Position numbers and translations under genes: made by a program | In this document: positions 1 to 7,735 of the stretch, piece by piece | Layout of the letters: each line of letters starts with the position of its first letter | How positions within the stretch are numbered: position 1 is the stretch's first letter | Notes under the pieces: generated by a model | What the model saw: the letters and a program-made list of their open reading frames with translations, nothing else | Database searches by the model: none | Told to the model about the DNA's origin: nothing | NCBI RefSeq assembly: GCF_026626705.1 | Contig: NZ_JAPNKC010000001.1 | Span: 10,688,001-10,752,000 of the forward strand | Origin: Pyxidicoccus sp. MSG2 | Lineage (GTDB): Bacteria > Myxococcota > Myxococcia > Myxococcales > Myxococcaceae | DNA length: 64,000 nt | Reading direction: 5' to 3'

Positions 1-2617
1 CACCCGCTACACGGTGTGCGGCGTGGCGCACCCCGGGAACTACCAGCTCCAGACGCGCCAGTTGGGCGACGACGGAGCGCTCGTGGGGGCGGGGCCCACC
101 ACGATGGTGGACCAGGCCCAGGAGATTCGCGAGCCCTGCCTCATCTGGAACGAGCGCCTCAACATCCACATCGTGGTCTGGGTTGATGCACGCACGGTTC
201 CGGGCGGGGAAATCTACCTGCTCTTCGTCGACGCGAATGGCGCGGCCATCCGGGCGCCCCGCCTCGTCATGTCAGTACCGGCGGCCAACCACATCCGCCG
301 GCCGCGACTGCTCGTCCATCCGGAGGTGGGCCACGTCCTGCTCTGGGAGGACGACTCGCAGAACCTCCACTACGACCTCTACGTCGCCCTGCTGGACGAG
401 ACGGGCCAGGTCGACGGGCGCCTCCCGGCCGATGCGAATGACCCGCTGTCCCGGAAGCTCATCCGCATCTCCGATACGCCGGAGGATACGGCGGGCTTCG
501 CGGCCATCGCCGATGCGCGGGGATTGTCATTGGTCTTCCAGAGCCCGGATGAAATCAACTCCGACCGGCTGGGGGCGTATGCCCTCAACCTGACTCCGGC
601 GGCCGCGTTCGAGGCGCAGGAAGACCCTTCCACGCCGCTGCTCCGGAGCGGTCGCTACGTGAAGGTCGACCTGCTGAGCCATGGCAATCCCAACCTCATC
701 GCGCTCTCCGCGGAGTGGACTGGTGGCGCCTGGTACCTGCTGCGCCTTGCGCCCGCCGGGGCCGGGCTGACCGAGCTCCAGTGGGTGCGGCTCAATCCCG
801 ACGGGTTGGTGGATGCGTCGTATGGCGTCAATGGCGTGCGCTCGGCGCCGGTGACGCTGCTGATGACGTCGTGTCAGCTCCTCTGGACGGGCAGTGGCCT
901 CGTGACGGCGGGGAACGACCTGCTGGGAGGACTCATCGTCCATCGCCACGACGACCAGGGAGCGCCCGTTGCCGGCTTTGGCGCGGGCGGGGCCGTGTCC
1001 CTCCAGGACACCGCCACCTTCCATGACCATGTGATTCCGCAGGTGGGCTGGGATGCGGGGAGCTCGCAGGTCCAGGTGGCCTACGGGACGACGCAGGCGG
1101 GTGTGCTCCAGTTGCGCTACCAGCGCCTCGACAACGCGGGCGTGCGGGTGGGCGCCCCGGTGAACCTGACGGCGGCCACGGGTGTGGCGCCTCACAACTG
1201 GTTCCAGTTCGTTCCCAGCGAGAATCGCTCCATCGCGCTCTACCACCGCGTGAATGGCGCGGTGACGCGCGTGCACTGCCGGCGCTTCCTGAACACCGGC
1301 GCGCCGAGCGGTGGCGAGCTGGACGTGAGCGCCGTGGCCGGAGAGGGCATCAACGCGGTGCTGGCACGGCGGCCGACACTCGTGAACTCGCCGAACCGGG
1401 AGTACGGCGCGGTCTGGCAGTACCGCGCCAACAACGCCGCGCGCTGGGAGCTTCGCTTCAGCCGGCTGGACCGGCTGGGCCAGCCGATGGGTAACCCGCC
1501 CGCGCCGCCCGCGCCCGCGCTCCCTCCGCCGCCCCTGGTGGTCGCGGATGTTCCTGTCATCGCCGCGGGCCCTGACTGGCCCGCGGACCGGGAGGCGGTG
1601 GAGCCCCAGCTCGTCTCCACCTATACGCACTGGCCCTGGTCCAATCCTCCGGCCGTGGTGGCCGGAGTCACCAGCCTGCCGGACTGGAGTCCCTCGTATG
1701 GGCTCGCGTGGATTGGAGTGCTCCCGGATGGCTCGCGGGTGCTCTTCTTCACCGTGCTCGATGAGAATGGCCGCCGGGCGATGCTGCCCCAGCCGCCTCC
1801 GGTGGGGCCGGGCTCGCTGACGGCGCCCGCGCCCGCGCCGCTCTTGCAGCTCACGGGCGCCACCTCGCGGGTGAGGAACTTCAAGCTCGTCTGGAACGGC
1901 CGCGTCTTCCTCCTGAACTGGGTGGAAGAGGAGGGCGGGCAACTGAAGCACCGGTGCACGGCCGTCAACCGCCATGCCAACACGCTGGCGTATGAGCTGC
2001 CCAGCGCGGCGCTGCTGCGGGCCACGCTGGTGAATGGCGCCACCAACATGAACGCCGTTTCACTGCCGGACGCCGCGAATGGGTATGGCTGGGGACGGGT
2101 GAACCTGCGGCAGACGCTGGCGCCAACGCCTCCCGTCACGTTGCAGGTGCGCGACGACTGCACCCTCGGCCCGAGGCGGACTGTGACGTACCGGTTCAAC
2201 CTGCCCGCGGGCACGGCGCTGCTGAGGGTGACGCTGAACTGGACCGACCCGCCGGGAGCCCGGGTGGTCAACCCGCTGCACCTCACCGTGCGAGCCCCCG
2301 CCGTGGGGCCGAATCCGAGGCCGGAGTACCGCGGCAATCTGTGGGACACGGCGGCGGGGCGGAGACACCTCAGCCGCCCCGCGGGCAACCCGCCCGTGGC
2401 CGCGGACAACCACGAGAACATCCAGACCTTCAAGCAGGTCGTCATCGCCAATCCGCCGCCCGGTGCGTACGACGTCGAGGTCTCCGTGGGCTCCTTCCCC
2501 GCGGACCCGTTCAATCAGCAGAACCTCCAGGCCTTCGCCCTGGTGTTCGCCGGGACGGGGCCCGAGGTGACGTTCAACCAGCCCGTGGCGAACGTGCAGG
2601 GGGCGGCGGTGTATTAG
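1..2617 (+). CDS. Large beta-rich protein with subtilase-type C-terminal tail (5' end outside window)
   Basis: The frame is open from base 2 and continues from outside the window; the first possible in-window start (GTG at 14) is not believable as the true start. Roughly the first 670 visible residues are repeats of aromatic/Gly/Asp-rich beta strands of the kind seen in beta-propeller proteins. The last 210 residues look like the end of an S8 (KP-43-like) subtilase: a helix with ATLVNGA, a GYGWGRVNL motif, then a beta-sandwich with TLNWTDPPG and a terminal strand AFALVFAG. No GTSMA-type serine motif is seen before that helix, so the visible part is not an intact protease. It ends 63 bp before the first toxin gene. 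An exported location is likely, but the N-terminus is not visible. Function is not assignable beyond this fold-level reading. Confidence 0.6.
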   Translation, partial: TRYTVCGVAHPGNYQLQTRQLGDDGALVGAGPTTMVDQAQEIREPCLIWNERLNIHIVVWVDARTVPGGEIYLLFVDANGAAIRAPRLVMSVPAANHIRRPRLLVHPEVGHVLLWEDDSQNLHYDLYVALLDETGQVDGRLPADANDPLSRKLIRISDTPEDTAGFAAIADARGLSLVFQSPDEINSDRLGAYALNLTPAAAFEAQEDPSTPLLRSGRYVKVDLLSHGNPNLIALSAEWTGGAWYLLRLAPAGAGLTELQWVRLNPDGLVDASYGVNGVRSAPVTLLMTSCQLLWTGSGLVTAGNDLLGGLIVHRHDDQGAPVAGFGAGGAVSLQDTATFHDHVIPQVGWDAGSSQVQVAYGTTQAGVLQLRYQRLDNAGVRVGAPVNLTAATGVAPHNWFQFVPSENRSIALYHRVNGAVTRVHCRRFLNTGAPSGGELDVSAVAGEGINAVLARRPTLVNSPNREYGAVWQYRANNAARWELRFSRLDRLGQPMGNPPAPPAPALPPPPLVVADVPVIAAGPDWPADREAVEPQLVSTYTHWPWSNPPAVVAGVTSLPDWSPSYGLAWIGVLPDGSRVLFFTVLDENGRRAMLPQPPPVGPGSLTAPAPAPLLQLTGATSRVRNFKLVWNGRVFLLNWVEEEGGQLKHRCTAVNRHANTLAYELPSAALLRATLVNGATNMNAVSLPDAANGYGWGRVNLRQTLAPTPPVTLQVRDDCTLGPRRTVTYRFNLPAGTALLRVTLNWTDPPGARVVNPLHLTVRAPAVGPNPRPEYRGNLWDTAAGRRHLSRPAGNPPVAADNHENIQTFKQVVIANPPPGAYDVEVSVGSFPADPFNQQNLQAFALVFAGTGPEVTFNQPVANVQGAAVY

Positions 2618-2618
2618 G

Positions 2619-2680
2619 CGCGCGCTCCGGTTCTGCTGGCTCGCGTAGAGTGCGCCGGGCGGTTGGGACTGGAGCTTCGT
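2619..2680 (+). promoter_or_regulatory. Conserved leader/putative promoter of first toxin gene
   Basis: About 60 bases before the first toxin ATG are almost identical to those before the second toxin gene (5795-5856), including TGGCTCGCGTAGAGTGCGCC. Conservation of non-coding sequence in both copies suggests the promoter and ribosome-binding region were duplicated with the gene. TAGAGT could serve as a -10 element; no clear -35 is visible. Confidence 0.4.
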
Positions 2681-4030
2681 ATGTGGCTGCCGTGGCTGAT
2701 GCTTGCCCTGCTGTGGGCGCTGGTGGGGTGCGGCGGAGCCACGCGGGTCGTCCGGCTGGACACGGGCCGTGGCGTGCCCGTCGTCCATATCCCCCGCTCG
2801 GAAGGGGGCACCGAGCCGGTAGTGCTCGATGACGACGCGGTGAAGGAGTCCGTGGCGCGGTGGGCCCGGACCGTTCGCCCCTCCCAGCGTCCCCAGGAGG
2901 CCGCCCGGCGCCTGTTCGAAGTGGATCCTCGAAGCGGTTCGTATCTCTTCGATGCGAGGAGTCGGAGGCTCACCCCGCTGGGGCCCGGAGAGCACCTGGA
3001 CGCGGAGCTACCCCAGGCAGAGGTCGAACTGACGCGTGCCTACCTGCGCTGGTGTGAGCGGACCGGGCGTAAGGGGGACTGCCTGGCGCTGCTGACCGAG
3101 AGCCCCATTGTCGTCGGGGACGCGCGCTTCACGCTCGCTCTGGCGCTGGCGAAGGGGGCGGTGCTGGACGAGTTGTGGGAGGCCGTGAAGGACATGGCCA
3201 ACCCGAACGCCATGGTGCAGGCGGCGCTCTGGACAGCGGGCACCTATGCACTGCTGTGGACGGTGCCGGAGCCCGCGACCAAGGGAGTGGCGGCGGTTTT
3301 GACGGTAGCGCTCATCGCCTACGTGGGAGTGGACACGTTCTGGGGGCTCATCCAGGGCTTCAGGCACCTGATGGAGGAGGCCGAACGTGCCGTGACGTTC
3401 GATGAGGTGCGCGAGGCGGGAGAGCGCTTCGGGAAGGTGATGGGCCGCAACGCGGCGCGGGCGTTCGTGATGCTGGCGACGGCGGCCATTGGAAGCACAG
3501 GGGCGACGCTGGGCGCGAAGCTACCGGGGTTGCCGGGCGCCGCGCAGGCAGTGGTGCGGGCCGAGGCACAGGCGGGTGTGGCGTACGCCGCGGTGGGCCA
3601 GGTCGAGACGGTGGCCGTGGCTGCGGAGGGCTTCACGGTTGCGCTTGCACCAGGCGCCGTAGCCATGTCCTCCCGAGGCGCGGCCACGGGAGGTCCTGCG
3701 GCCAACGCCGGGCCGACCGGCTTCAGAGCATGGAAGTCCTTCAGCGGCTTCAAGAATGCGATGGGCTCGGCGGGCCACGGGAAGCAGTGGCACCACATCA
3801 TCGAGCAGACGCCAGGGAACGTGCAGCGGTTTGGCCCCGAAGCCATTCACAGCACAGACAATGTCATCGCAATCGACAAGGGAATTCACGAACGGATCAG
3901 TGCCTACTACTCCTCCAAGCAGCGCATTGCCGGGGGGCGGGTCGTTCGTGAGTGGCTTCGCGAGCAGTCATACGAACAGCAGCGGGAATTCGGGCTCCGG
4001 ATTCTCAAACAGTTTGGTGCCACCCCATGA
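2681..4030 (+). CDS. SitA5-family-like polymorphic toxin lipoprotein, WHH nuclease C-terminus
   Basis: 449 residues. I chose the ATG at 2681 rather than an upstream TTG (2663) because it begins a lipoprotein signal peptide, MWLPWLMLALLWALVGC, with lipidated Cys at 17. The middle (about 20-330) is the shared SitA body with hydrophobic stretches (ALWTAGTYALLWTV; AVLTVALIAYVGVDTFWG). The C-terminal ~85 residues carry GKQWHHIIEQ (W370, H371, H372) and a downstream IHSTDNVIAID, typical of HNH/endonuclease-VII-fold toxin domains. SitA toxins of Myxococcus are delivered to kin by outer-membrane exchange (TraA/TraB); that role is inferred from the family. The stop overlaps the immunity start (ATGA at 4027-4030), so translation is coupled. 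A near copy lies at 5857-7209. Confidence 0.85.
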   Translation: MWLPWLMLALLWALVGCGGATRVVRLDTGRGVPVVHIPRSEGGTEPVVLDDDAVKESVARWARTVRPSQRPQEAARRLFEVDPRSGSYLFDARSRRLTPLGPGEHLDAELPQAEVELTRAYLRWCERTGRKGDCLALLTESPIVVGDARFTLALALAKGAVLDELWEAVKDMANPNAMVQAALWTAGTYALLWTVPEPATKGVAAVLTVALIAYVGVDTFWGLIQGFRHLMEEAERAVTFDEVREAGERFGKVMGRNAARAFVMLATAAIGSTGATLGAKLPGLPGAAQAVVRAEAQAGVAYAAVGQVETVAVAAEGFTVALAPGAVAMSSRGAATGGPAANAGPTGFRAWKSFSGFKNAMGSAGHGKQWHHIIEQTPGNVQRFGPEAIHSTDNVIAIDKGIHERISAYYSSKQRIAGGRVVREWLREQSYEQQREFGLRILKQFGATP

Positions 4031-4398
4031 CAGCAGAGGATTGGAAGGCGCTCACAACGGAGGCGCTGGTAGGCAGGTATAGGGAAGCCTCCGCGAATCA
4101 CGGGCGCTTGCTCGATGCGCGCAAGACTCGGGCTGCAAACAAAGAGTATGACCGAGTTGCCGCAATTGAGGCCGAACTGAGAACACGCGGTGGCGACGCC
4201 AGCAAGCGCATCGCGCAGTTGCTCGACGACCCAGAACCAGGAACGCGGTTCTGGGCCGCCTCCGCCGCCCTGAAATTCGCCCCCGAAGAGGGAGCGCGCG
4301 TACTTGCCGATCTTGCAACGCTCCCTCTGAGCATGATCGGGCTCAGTGCGGCGATGACGCTCGAGGAGTGGAGGAACGGGACGTACAAGCCTGAGTGA
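4027..4398 (+). CDS. DUF2019-like immunity protein of the first toxin (SitI-type)
   Basis: 123 residues, starting at the ATG that overlaps the toxin stop. An upstream in-frame start would lie inside the toxin gene and is not needed. The sequence is alpha-helical and HEAT-like: a first helix pair with LVGRYREASANHGRLL, then helices with WAASAALKFAPEEGARVL and a closing AMTLEEWRNG. This matches the DUF2019 pattern common as immunity proteins behind myxobacterial nuclease toxins. It is expected to bind and block the WHH nuclease domain of the gene just before it in the cytoplasm. It is only distantly similar to the second immunity protein (7206-7556), as expected if each recognises its own toxin. 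Confidence 0.75.
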   Translation: MTAEDWKALTTEALVGRYREASANHGRLLDARKTRAANKEYDRVAAIEAELRTRGGDASKRIAQLLDDPEPGTRFWAASAALKFAPEEGARVLADLATLPLSMIGLSAAMTLEEWRNGTYKPE

Positions 4399-4519
4399 TG
4401 CTCGTGGTGGCCCTGGAGTAGACCCGTTTCCCATCAACCACGCGCGGCTGTGGGCACTCCGCTCCATGGAGAACGCAGCAAGAGCGGAGGTGACGGAGCC
4501 GTGGCTGGCGCCGCAGCGC
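4399..4519. other. Intergenic convergent spacer with 8-bp inverted repeat
   Basis: Between the first immunity gene (+) and the small exported protein gene (-). It holds a perfect inverted repeat, CTCCGCTC (4457-4464) and GAGCGGAG (4482-4489), with a 17-nt loop. No T-tract follows on either strand, so it is at best a Rho-assisted or bidirectional transcription-stop stem. Confidence 0.35.
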
Positions 4520-5041
4520 CTACCACTTCTCCACGGACGTCACGGTGAGCGGGTACATGGGGCCGACGAAGTTACCATCCGACGTGCACGGCCGCTGCGT
4601 GACGTCCGAGAGGTTCGCGGCGTAGTAGCCCCAGGTGGAGCCGTTGCCCTTCTCGTAGAAGGTGGAGCCGTTGGGGAGGACCACCTTCCAGACGTAGTCG
4701 AAGTGCTCGTACCACTTCGGCGAAGTGCGGTTCGAGATGGTGCTCCTCACCGTGATGCTCCACGTGTAGGGCGCCGACGCGGAGACGGCGAGCGTCTGCG
4801 TGTTGTCCCAGTCGAACGGGACGAAGTTGTCGAGCCCGCCCCATCCATGGATGAGATACACGGAGGTGCCCCAGGGCAGGGTGTAGTTCTGGTACGCCAG
4901 ATTCAGCTCCGCCTCGTAGGAGCTGGCGTAGACACAGGCGTGGAGCACCACGCGCCCCTGTACCCACTGGTCCGACGCCATCGCGGACGAGGACACGAAG
5001 AAGAGGAGAAGGGCGAGCCCGTTTCGAGAGAACACCGTCAT
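4520..5041 (-). CDS. Small secreted protein of unknown function
   Basis: 173 residues from the ATG at 5041; a longer upstream reading is possible, but this start gives a clean signal peptide (MTVFSRNGLALLLFFVSSSAMA, cut before SDQW). The mature part is rich in Trp, Tyr, Asn and Thr, with strands such as WSITVRSTIS and FDYVWKVVLPNGSTFYEKG and two Cys. This looks like a small extracellular beta-sandwich, possibly carbohydrate-binding, but I do not recognise a family. It is divergent from the lipoprotein gene at 5170. Its codon use has more A/T-rich triplets than the NRPS genes, which fits the variable character of this toxin region. Confidence 0.6.
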   Translation of the reverse strand: MTVFSRNGLALLLFFVSSSAMASDQWVQGRVVLHACVYASSYEAELNLAYQNYTLPWGTSVYLIHGWGGLDNFVPFDWDNTQTLAVSASAPYTWSITVRSTISNRTSPKWYEHFDYVWKVVLPNGSTFYEKGNGSTWGYYAANLSDVTQRPCTSDGNFVGPMYPLTVTSVEKW

Positions 5042-5169
5042 GAGAAGACTCCGGGGAGAGAGAAATTCGACCGTCGTCTCTATCACGGTTTTACGAGAAG
5101 TCTGCTTGGCTCTGCTCACGCGGGATGCTTGTTTCAGGCTTTCCCCTTCACCTGGAAAGGACCTCATCC
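5042..5169. promoter_or_regulatory. Divergent intergenic region of the two small exported-protein genes
   Basis: 128 bp between opposite-facing starts at 5041 (-) and 5170 (+). It is less GC-rich than its surroundings (TCTATCACGGTTTTACGAG), so both promoters probably lie here. No convincing operator was found. Confidence 0.35.
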
Positions 5170-5595
5170 ATGCGGAACTTCCTCGCGCTGTCCGTCTCCC
5201 TGTTCTCGCTCACGCTCCTGGGCCCGGTGGCCTGTGGCGGCACGACTCCCGAGCAGGCGCCGGAGACCACGGAGCAGAAGCAGGGCCTCAACGCGACGGG
5301 CACCGGCTGCAGCGCCGATTCGGAGTGTGCGTCCGGGCTGTGCTGGACCGAGTCGGACTCGTATCCCCTCTACAACCCGTACTGGATCCGCGCTGATAGC
5401 TGCACCGAGGAGTGTGGCGGGCCGACGGACCATGCGTCCTGCCAAGCTCTCGCCGCGGACCTGAACGCTCCGTCGCCCAGCACTGCGCGCTGCATCCCGG
5501 CCCGTGGCGTCTACGACAACTACCCCTACGACGACATCTTCTACGTGTGCGACATGGTCGCCGCCGGTCTGGGGCAGGTGCACTGGGTGGAGTAG
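5170..5595 (+). CDS. Cys-rich lipoprotein
   Basis: 141 residues from the ATG at 5170 (an in-frame start at 5125 only adds a non-signal leader). N-terminus MRNFLALSVSLFSLTLLGPVAC is a lipoprotein signal with Cys as lipidation site. The mature domain is Cys-rich: CSADSECASGLCW, then CTEECGG, SCQALA, CIPARG and YVCDM, so several disulfides are likely. This is the style of small Cys-rich surface lipoproteins abundant in myxobacteria; no function can be assigned. It is followed directly by a decayed sequence (5596-5795) before the second toxin gene. Confidence 0.65.
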   Translation: MRNFLALSVSLFSLTLLGPVACGGTTPEQAPETTEQKQGLNATGTGCSADSECASGLCWTESDSYPLYNPYWIRADSCTEECGGPTDHASCQALAADLNAPSPSTARCIPARGVYDNYPYDDIFYVCDMVAAGLGQVHWVE

Positions 5596-5795
5596 TCCTT
5601 CGTCACGAAGCTCACGGGCAGCACGCTCGAAGTGCTGTCCGATTCGGGCCCCCGGCCGCGCGTCACGCGCGCCGTGCTGCCGTGGCCTGCGCATGGTGGG
5701 GAACAACCACCTGGGAGGCTTCATCGACCATCTCCACGACGACCCGTGGCGCCCGTTGCCGGCTCTGGCATGAGTACCCGTTCCGAGCTCGTACC
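5596..5795 (+). pseudogene. Decayed fragment of the 5'-edge beta-propeller gene
   Basis: Around 5690-5771 the DNA resembles the gene at 1-2617 near 915-985. In one frame it reads GNNHLGGFIDHLHDD, against GNDLLGGLIVHRHDD in the intact gene, and after a frame change it reads APVAGSG, against APVAGFG. The frame is therefore broken and the fragment is dead. Its place just before the second toxin copy mirrors the place of the intact gene before the first copy, which marks the extent of the original duplication. Confidence 0.55.
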
Positions 5796-5856
5796 GTGCT
5801 CTCCGGTTCTACTGGCTCGCGTAGAGTGCGCCGGGCGGTTGGGACTGGAGCTTCGT
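5795..5856 (+). promoter_or_regulatory. Conserved leader/putative promoter of second toxin gene
   Basis: Near-identical to 2619-2680 directly before the other toxin copy. It lies between the broken propeller-gene remnant and the lipoprotein ATG at 5857. Confidence 0.4.
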
Positions 5857-7209
5857 ATGCGGCTGCCGTGGCTGATGCTTGCCCTGCTGTGGGCGCTGGT
5901 GGGGTGCGGCGGAGCCACGCGGGTCGTCCGGCTGGACACGGGCCGTGGCGAGCCCGTCTTCCATGTCCCCCGCTCGGGAGGGGGCACCGAGCCGGTAGTG
6001 CTCGATGACGACGAGGTGAAGGAGTCCGTGGCACGGTGGGCTCGGACCGTTCGCCCCTCCCAGCGTCCCCAGGAGGCCGCTCGGCGCCTGTTCGAAGTGG
6101 ATTCTCGAAGCGGTTCGTATCTCTTCGATGCGAGGAGTCGGAGGCTCACCCCGCTGGGGCCCGGCGAGCACATGGACGCGGAGCTACCCCAGGCTGAGGT
6201 CGAGCTGACGCGTGCCTACCTGCGCTGGTGTGAGCGGACCGGGCGCAAGGGGGACTGCCTGGCACTACTGACCGAAGGCCCTATTGTCATCGGGGACGCG
6301 CGCTTCACGCTCGCCCTGGCACTGGCGAAAGGGGCGGTGCTGGACGAGTTGTGGGAGGCCGTGAAGGACATGGCCAACCCGGAGGCCATGGTGCAGGCAG
6401 CGCTCTGGACGGCGGGCACCTATGCGCTGCTGTGGACGGTGCCTGAGCCCGCGACCAAGGGAGTGGCGGCGGTTTTGACGGTAGCGCTCATCGCCTACGT
6501 GGGAGTGGACACGTTCTGGGGGCTCATCCAGGGCTTCAGGCACCTGATGGAGGAGGCCGAACGTGCCGTGACGTTCGATGAGGTGCGTGAAGCGGGAGAG
6601 CGCTTCGGGAAGGTGATGGGCCGCAACGCGGCGCGGGCGTTCGTGATGCTGGCGACGGCCGCCATCGGAAGCGCGGGGGCGACGCTGGGCGCGAAGCTAC
6701 CGGGGCTGCCCGGGGCTGCGCAGGCAGCGGTGCGGGCCGAGGCACAGGCGGGCATGGTGTACGCCGCGGCGGGTCAGGTCGAGATGGTGGCCGTGGCGGC
6801 GGACGGGTTTGCCATCGGCCTCGCGCCGGGCGCTTTGGCCATGTCATCCAGTGGCACGCGCGGAGGCGGTGGCGCAGCGGCGGGATATCGGGAGTGGCAG
6901 ACGCACGGTGGTCTCTACAAGGGCAGGGGCAGTGCGGGCAAAGGCAAGCAATGGCACCACATTGTCGAGCAGACGGAGGGGAACGTCCGCCAGTTCGGTC
7001 CCGAGGCAATCCATAACACCGAAAACGTCGTTGTCTTGGACAAGAGCCTGCATGACCAGGTGAGCGCATTCTATTCATCCAAGAAACCACGGTTCACGAA
7101 CTCATCCACACTGACTGTGCGCGAGTGGCTTAGCGCTCAGTCTTACCAGGCTCAGCGCGAATTCGGACTTCAGGCTATTGAGAACATCAAGAACGGGGTC
7201 TGGCAATGA
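5857..7209 (+). CDS. SitA5-family-like polymorphic toxin lipoprotein, second copy
   Basis: 450 residues from the ATG at 5857, the homologous position to 2681; a far longer upstream frame is open but crosses the decayed remnant. Signal MRLPWLMLALLWALVGC with lipid Cys17. About the first 390 residues are almost identical to the first copy. The C-terminal nuclease has diverged: GKQWHHIVEQ (W366, H367, H368), IHNTENVVVLD, and a different tail ending NIKNGVWQ. Same catalytic motif, so probably the same nuclease class with altered immunity specificity. The stop overlaps the next gene's start (ATGA at 7206-7209). The expected role is contact-dependent delivery to siblings, based on the family. Confidence 0.85.
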   Translation: MRLPWLMLALLWALVGCGGATRVVRLDTGRGEPVFHVPRSGGGTEPVVLDDDEVKESVARWARTVRPSQRPQEAARRLFEVDSRSGSYLFDARSRRLTPLGPGEHMDAELPQAEVELTRAYLRWCERTGRKGDCLALLTEGPIVIGDARFTLALALAKGAVLDELWEAVKDMANPEAMVQAALWTAGTYALLWTVPEPATKGVAAVLTVALIAYVGVDTFWGLIQGFRHLMEEAERAVTFDEVREAGERFGKVMGRNAARAFVMLATAAIGSAGATLGAKLPGLPGAAQAAVRAEAQAGMVYAAAGQVEMVAVAADGFAIGLAPGALAMSSSGTRGGGGAAAGYREWQTHGGLYKGRGSAGKGKQWHHIVEQTEGNVRQFGPEAIHNTENVVVLDKSLHDQVSAFYSSKKPRFTNSSTLTVREWLSAQSYQAQREFGLQAIENIKNGVWQ

Positions 7210-7556
7210 CACTCGAGCAACTTGTGGAGGAGTTCGCAACGAACGTGACTGCTCAGACTGCGGCCATTTTCCGCGGGGACGCCAAGGTCGGCAACAGGCA
7301 CGCGGATCGCTATATTGCTGCATTCGAGAAGCTGCGTGCCCACGGCGATGAAGGACGCGAAGCGCTCGCTGTTCTTCTGAAGCACCCAGATGTGGATGTG
7401 AGAACAATGGCTGCCGCGTACTTGCTTCGCTACCGAACCGTGGAGGCCAAGGCTGTGCTGGAGGAGGCCGCGCGGGGAAAGGGGCTGGTTGCGTTCGAGT
7501 GTCAATACACACTCAAGGGGTGGGAAGAGGGCACCTGGGCCCTCGACCCGGAGTAA
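7206..7556 (+). CDS. DUF2019 immunity protein of the second toxin (SitI-type)
   Basis: 116 residues starting in the ATGA overlap with the toxin stop. The sequence follows the DUF2019 family along its whole length: LEQLVEEFATN at the start, GDAKVGNRHADRYIAAF, LLKHPDVDVRTMAAAYLLRY in the middle and WEEGTWALDPE at the end. Such small helical-repeat proteins follow nuclease toxins as immunity partners. It is expected to neutralise the WHH nuclease of 5857-7209. It differs strongly from the first immunity protein although the two toxins are near identical in their N-terminal parts, so specificity lies in the C-terminal nuclease/immunity pair. Confidence 0.8.
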   Translation: MTLEQLVEEFATNVTAQTAAIFRGDAKVGNRHADRYIAAFEKLRAHGDEGREALAVLLKHPDVDVRTMAAAYLLRYRTVEAKAVLEEAARGKGLVAFECQYTLKGWEEGTWALDPE

Positions 7557-7575
7557 CCCGCACTGGAGCTATCCA

Positions 7576-7680
7576 ATGAAGTCCAGTGAGCTCAAGAAGC
7601 TGGAAACGGAAGAGCTCATTGAATGCTTTCGGGACGTTTCGGCCAGGCATGGATGCTTGCTGAACGCTGTACAGCACCGG
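7576..7680 (+). pseudogene. Truncated third immunity gene (orphan DUF2019-like fragment)
   Basis: The ATG at 7576 opens a frame reading KKLETEELIECFRDVSARHG, clearly related to the start of the first immunity protein (KALTTEALVGRYREASANHG). After about 34 residues the similarity stops and the frame drifts into sequence before the PKS gene. No toxin precedes it. It is a remnant of an extra immunity gene cut off at the junction with the biosynthetic cluster. Confidence 0.6.
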
Positions 7681-7735
7681 ATTGTCGCACTCCGGGTGTC
7701 ACAGGCCGCGGCGAGAGTCGTGGCACCATGCGCGC

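Noticed and set aside
527-1975. Long minus-strand frame inside the edge gene
   Set aside because: Arg/His/Gly/Pro-rich translation with no domain signal; a high-GC shadow of the plus-strand gene.
4457-4489. Intrinsic terminator after the first immunity gene
   Set aside because: An 8-bp stem is present, but no T-tract on either strand and the loop is 17 nt; kept only as a spacer feature.
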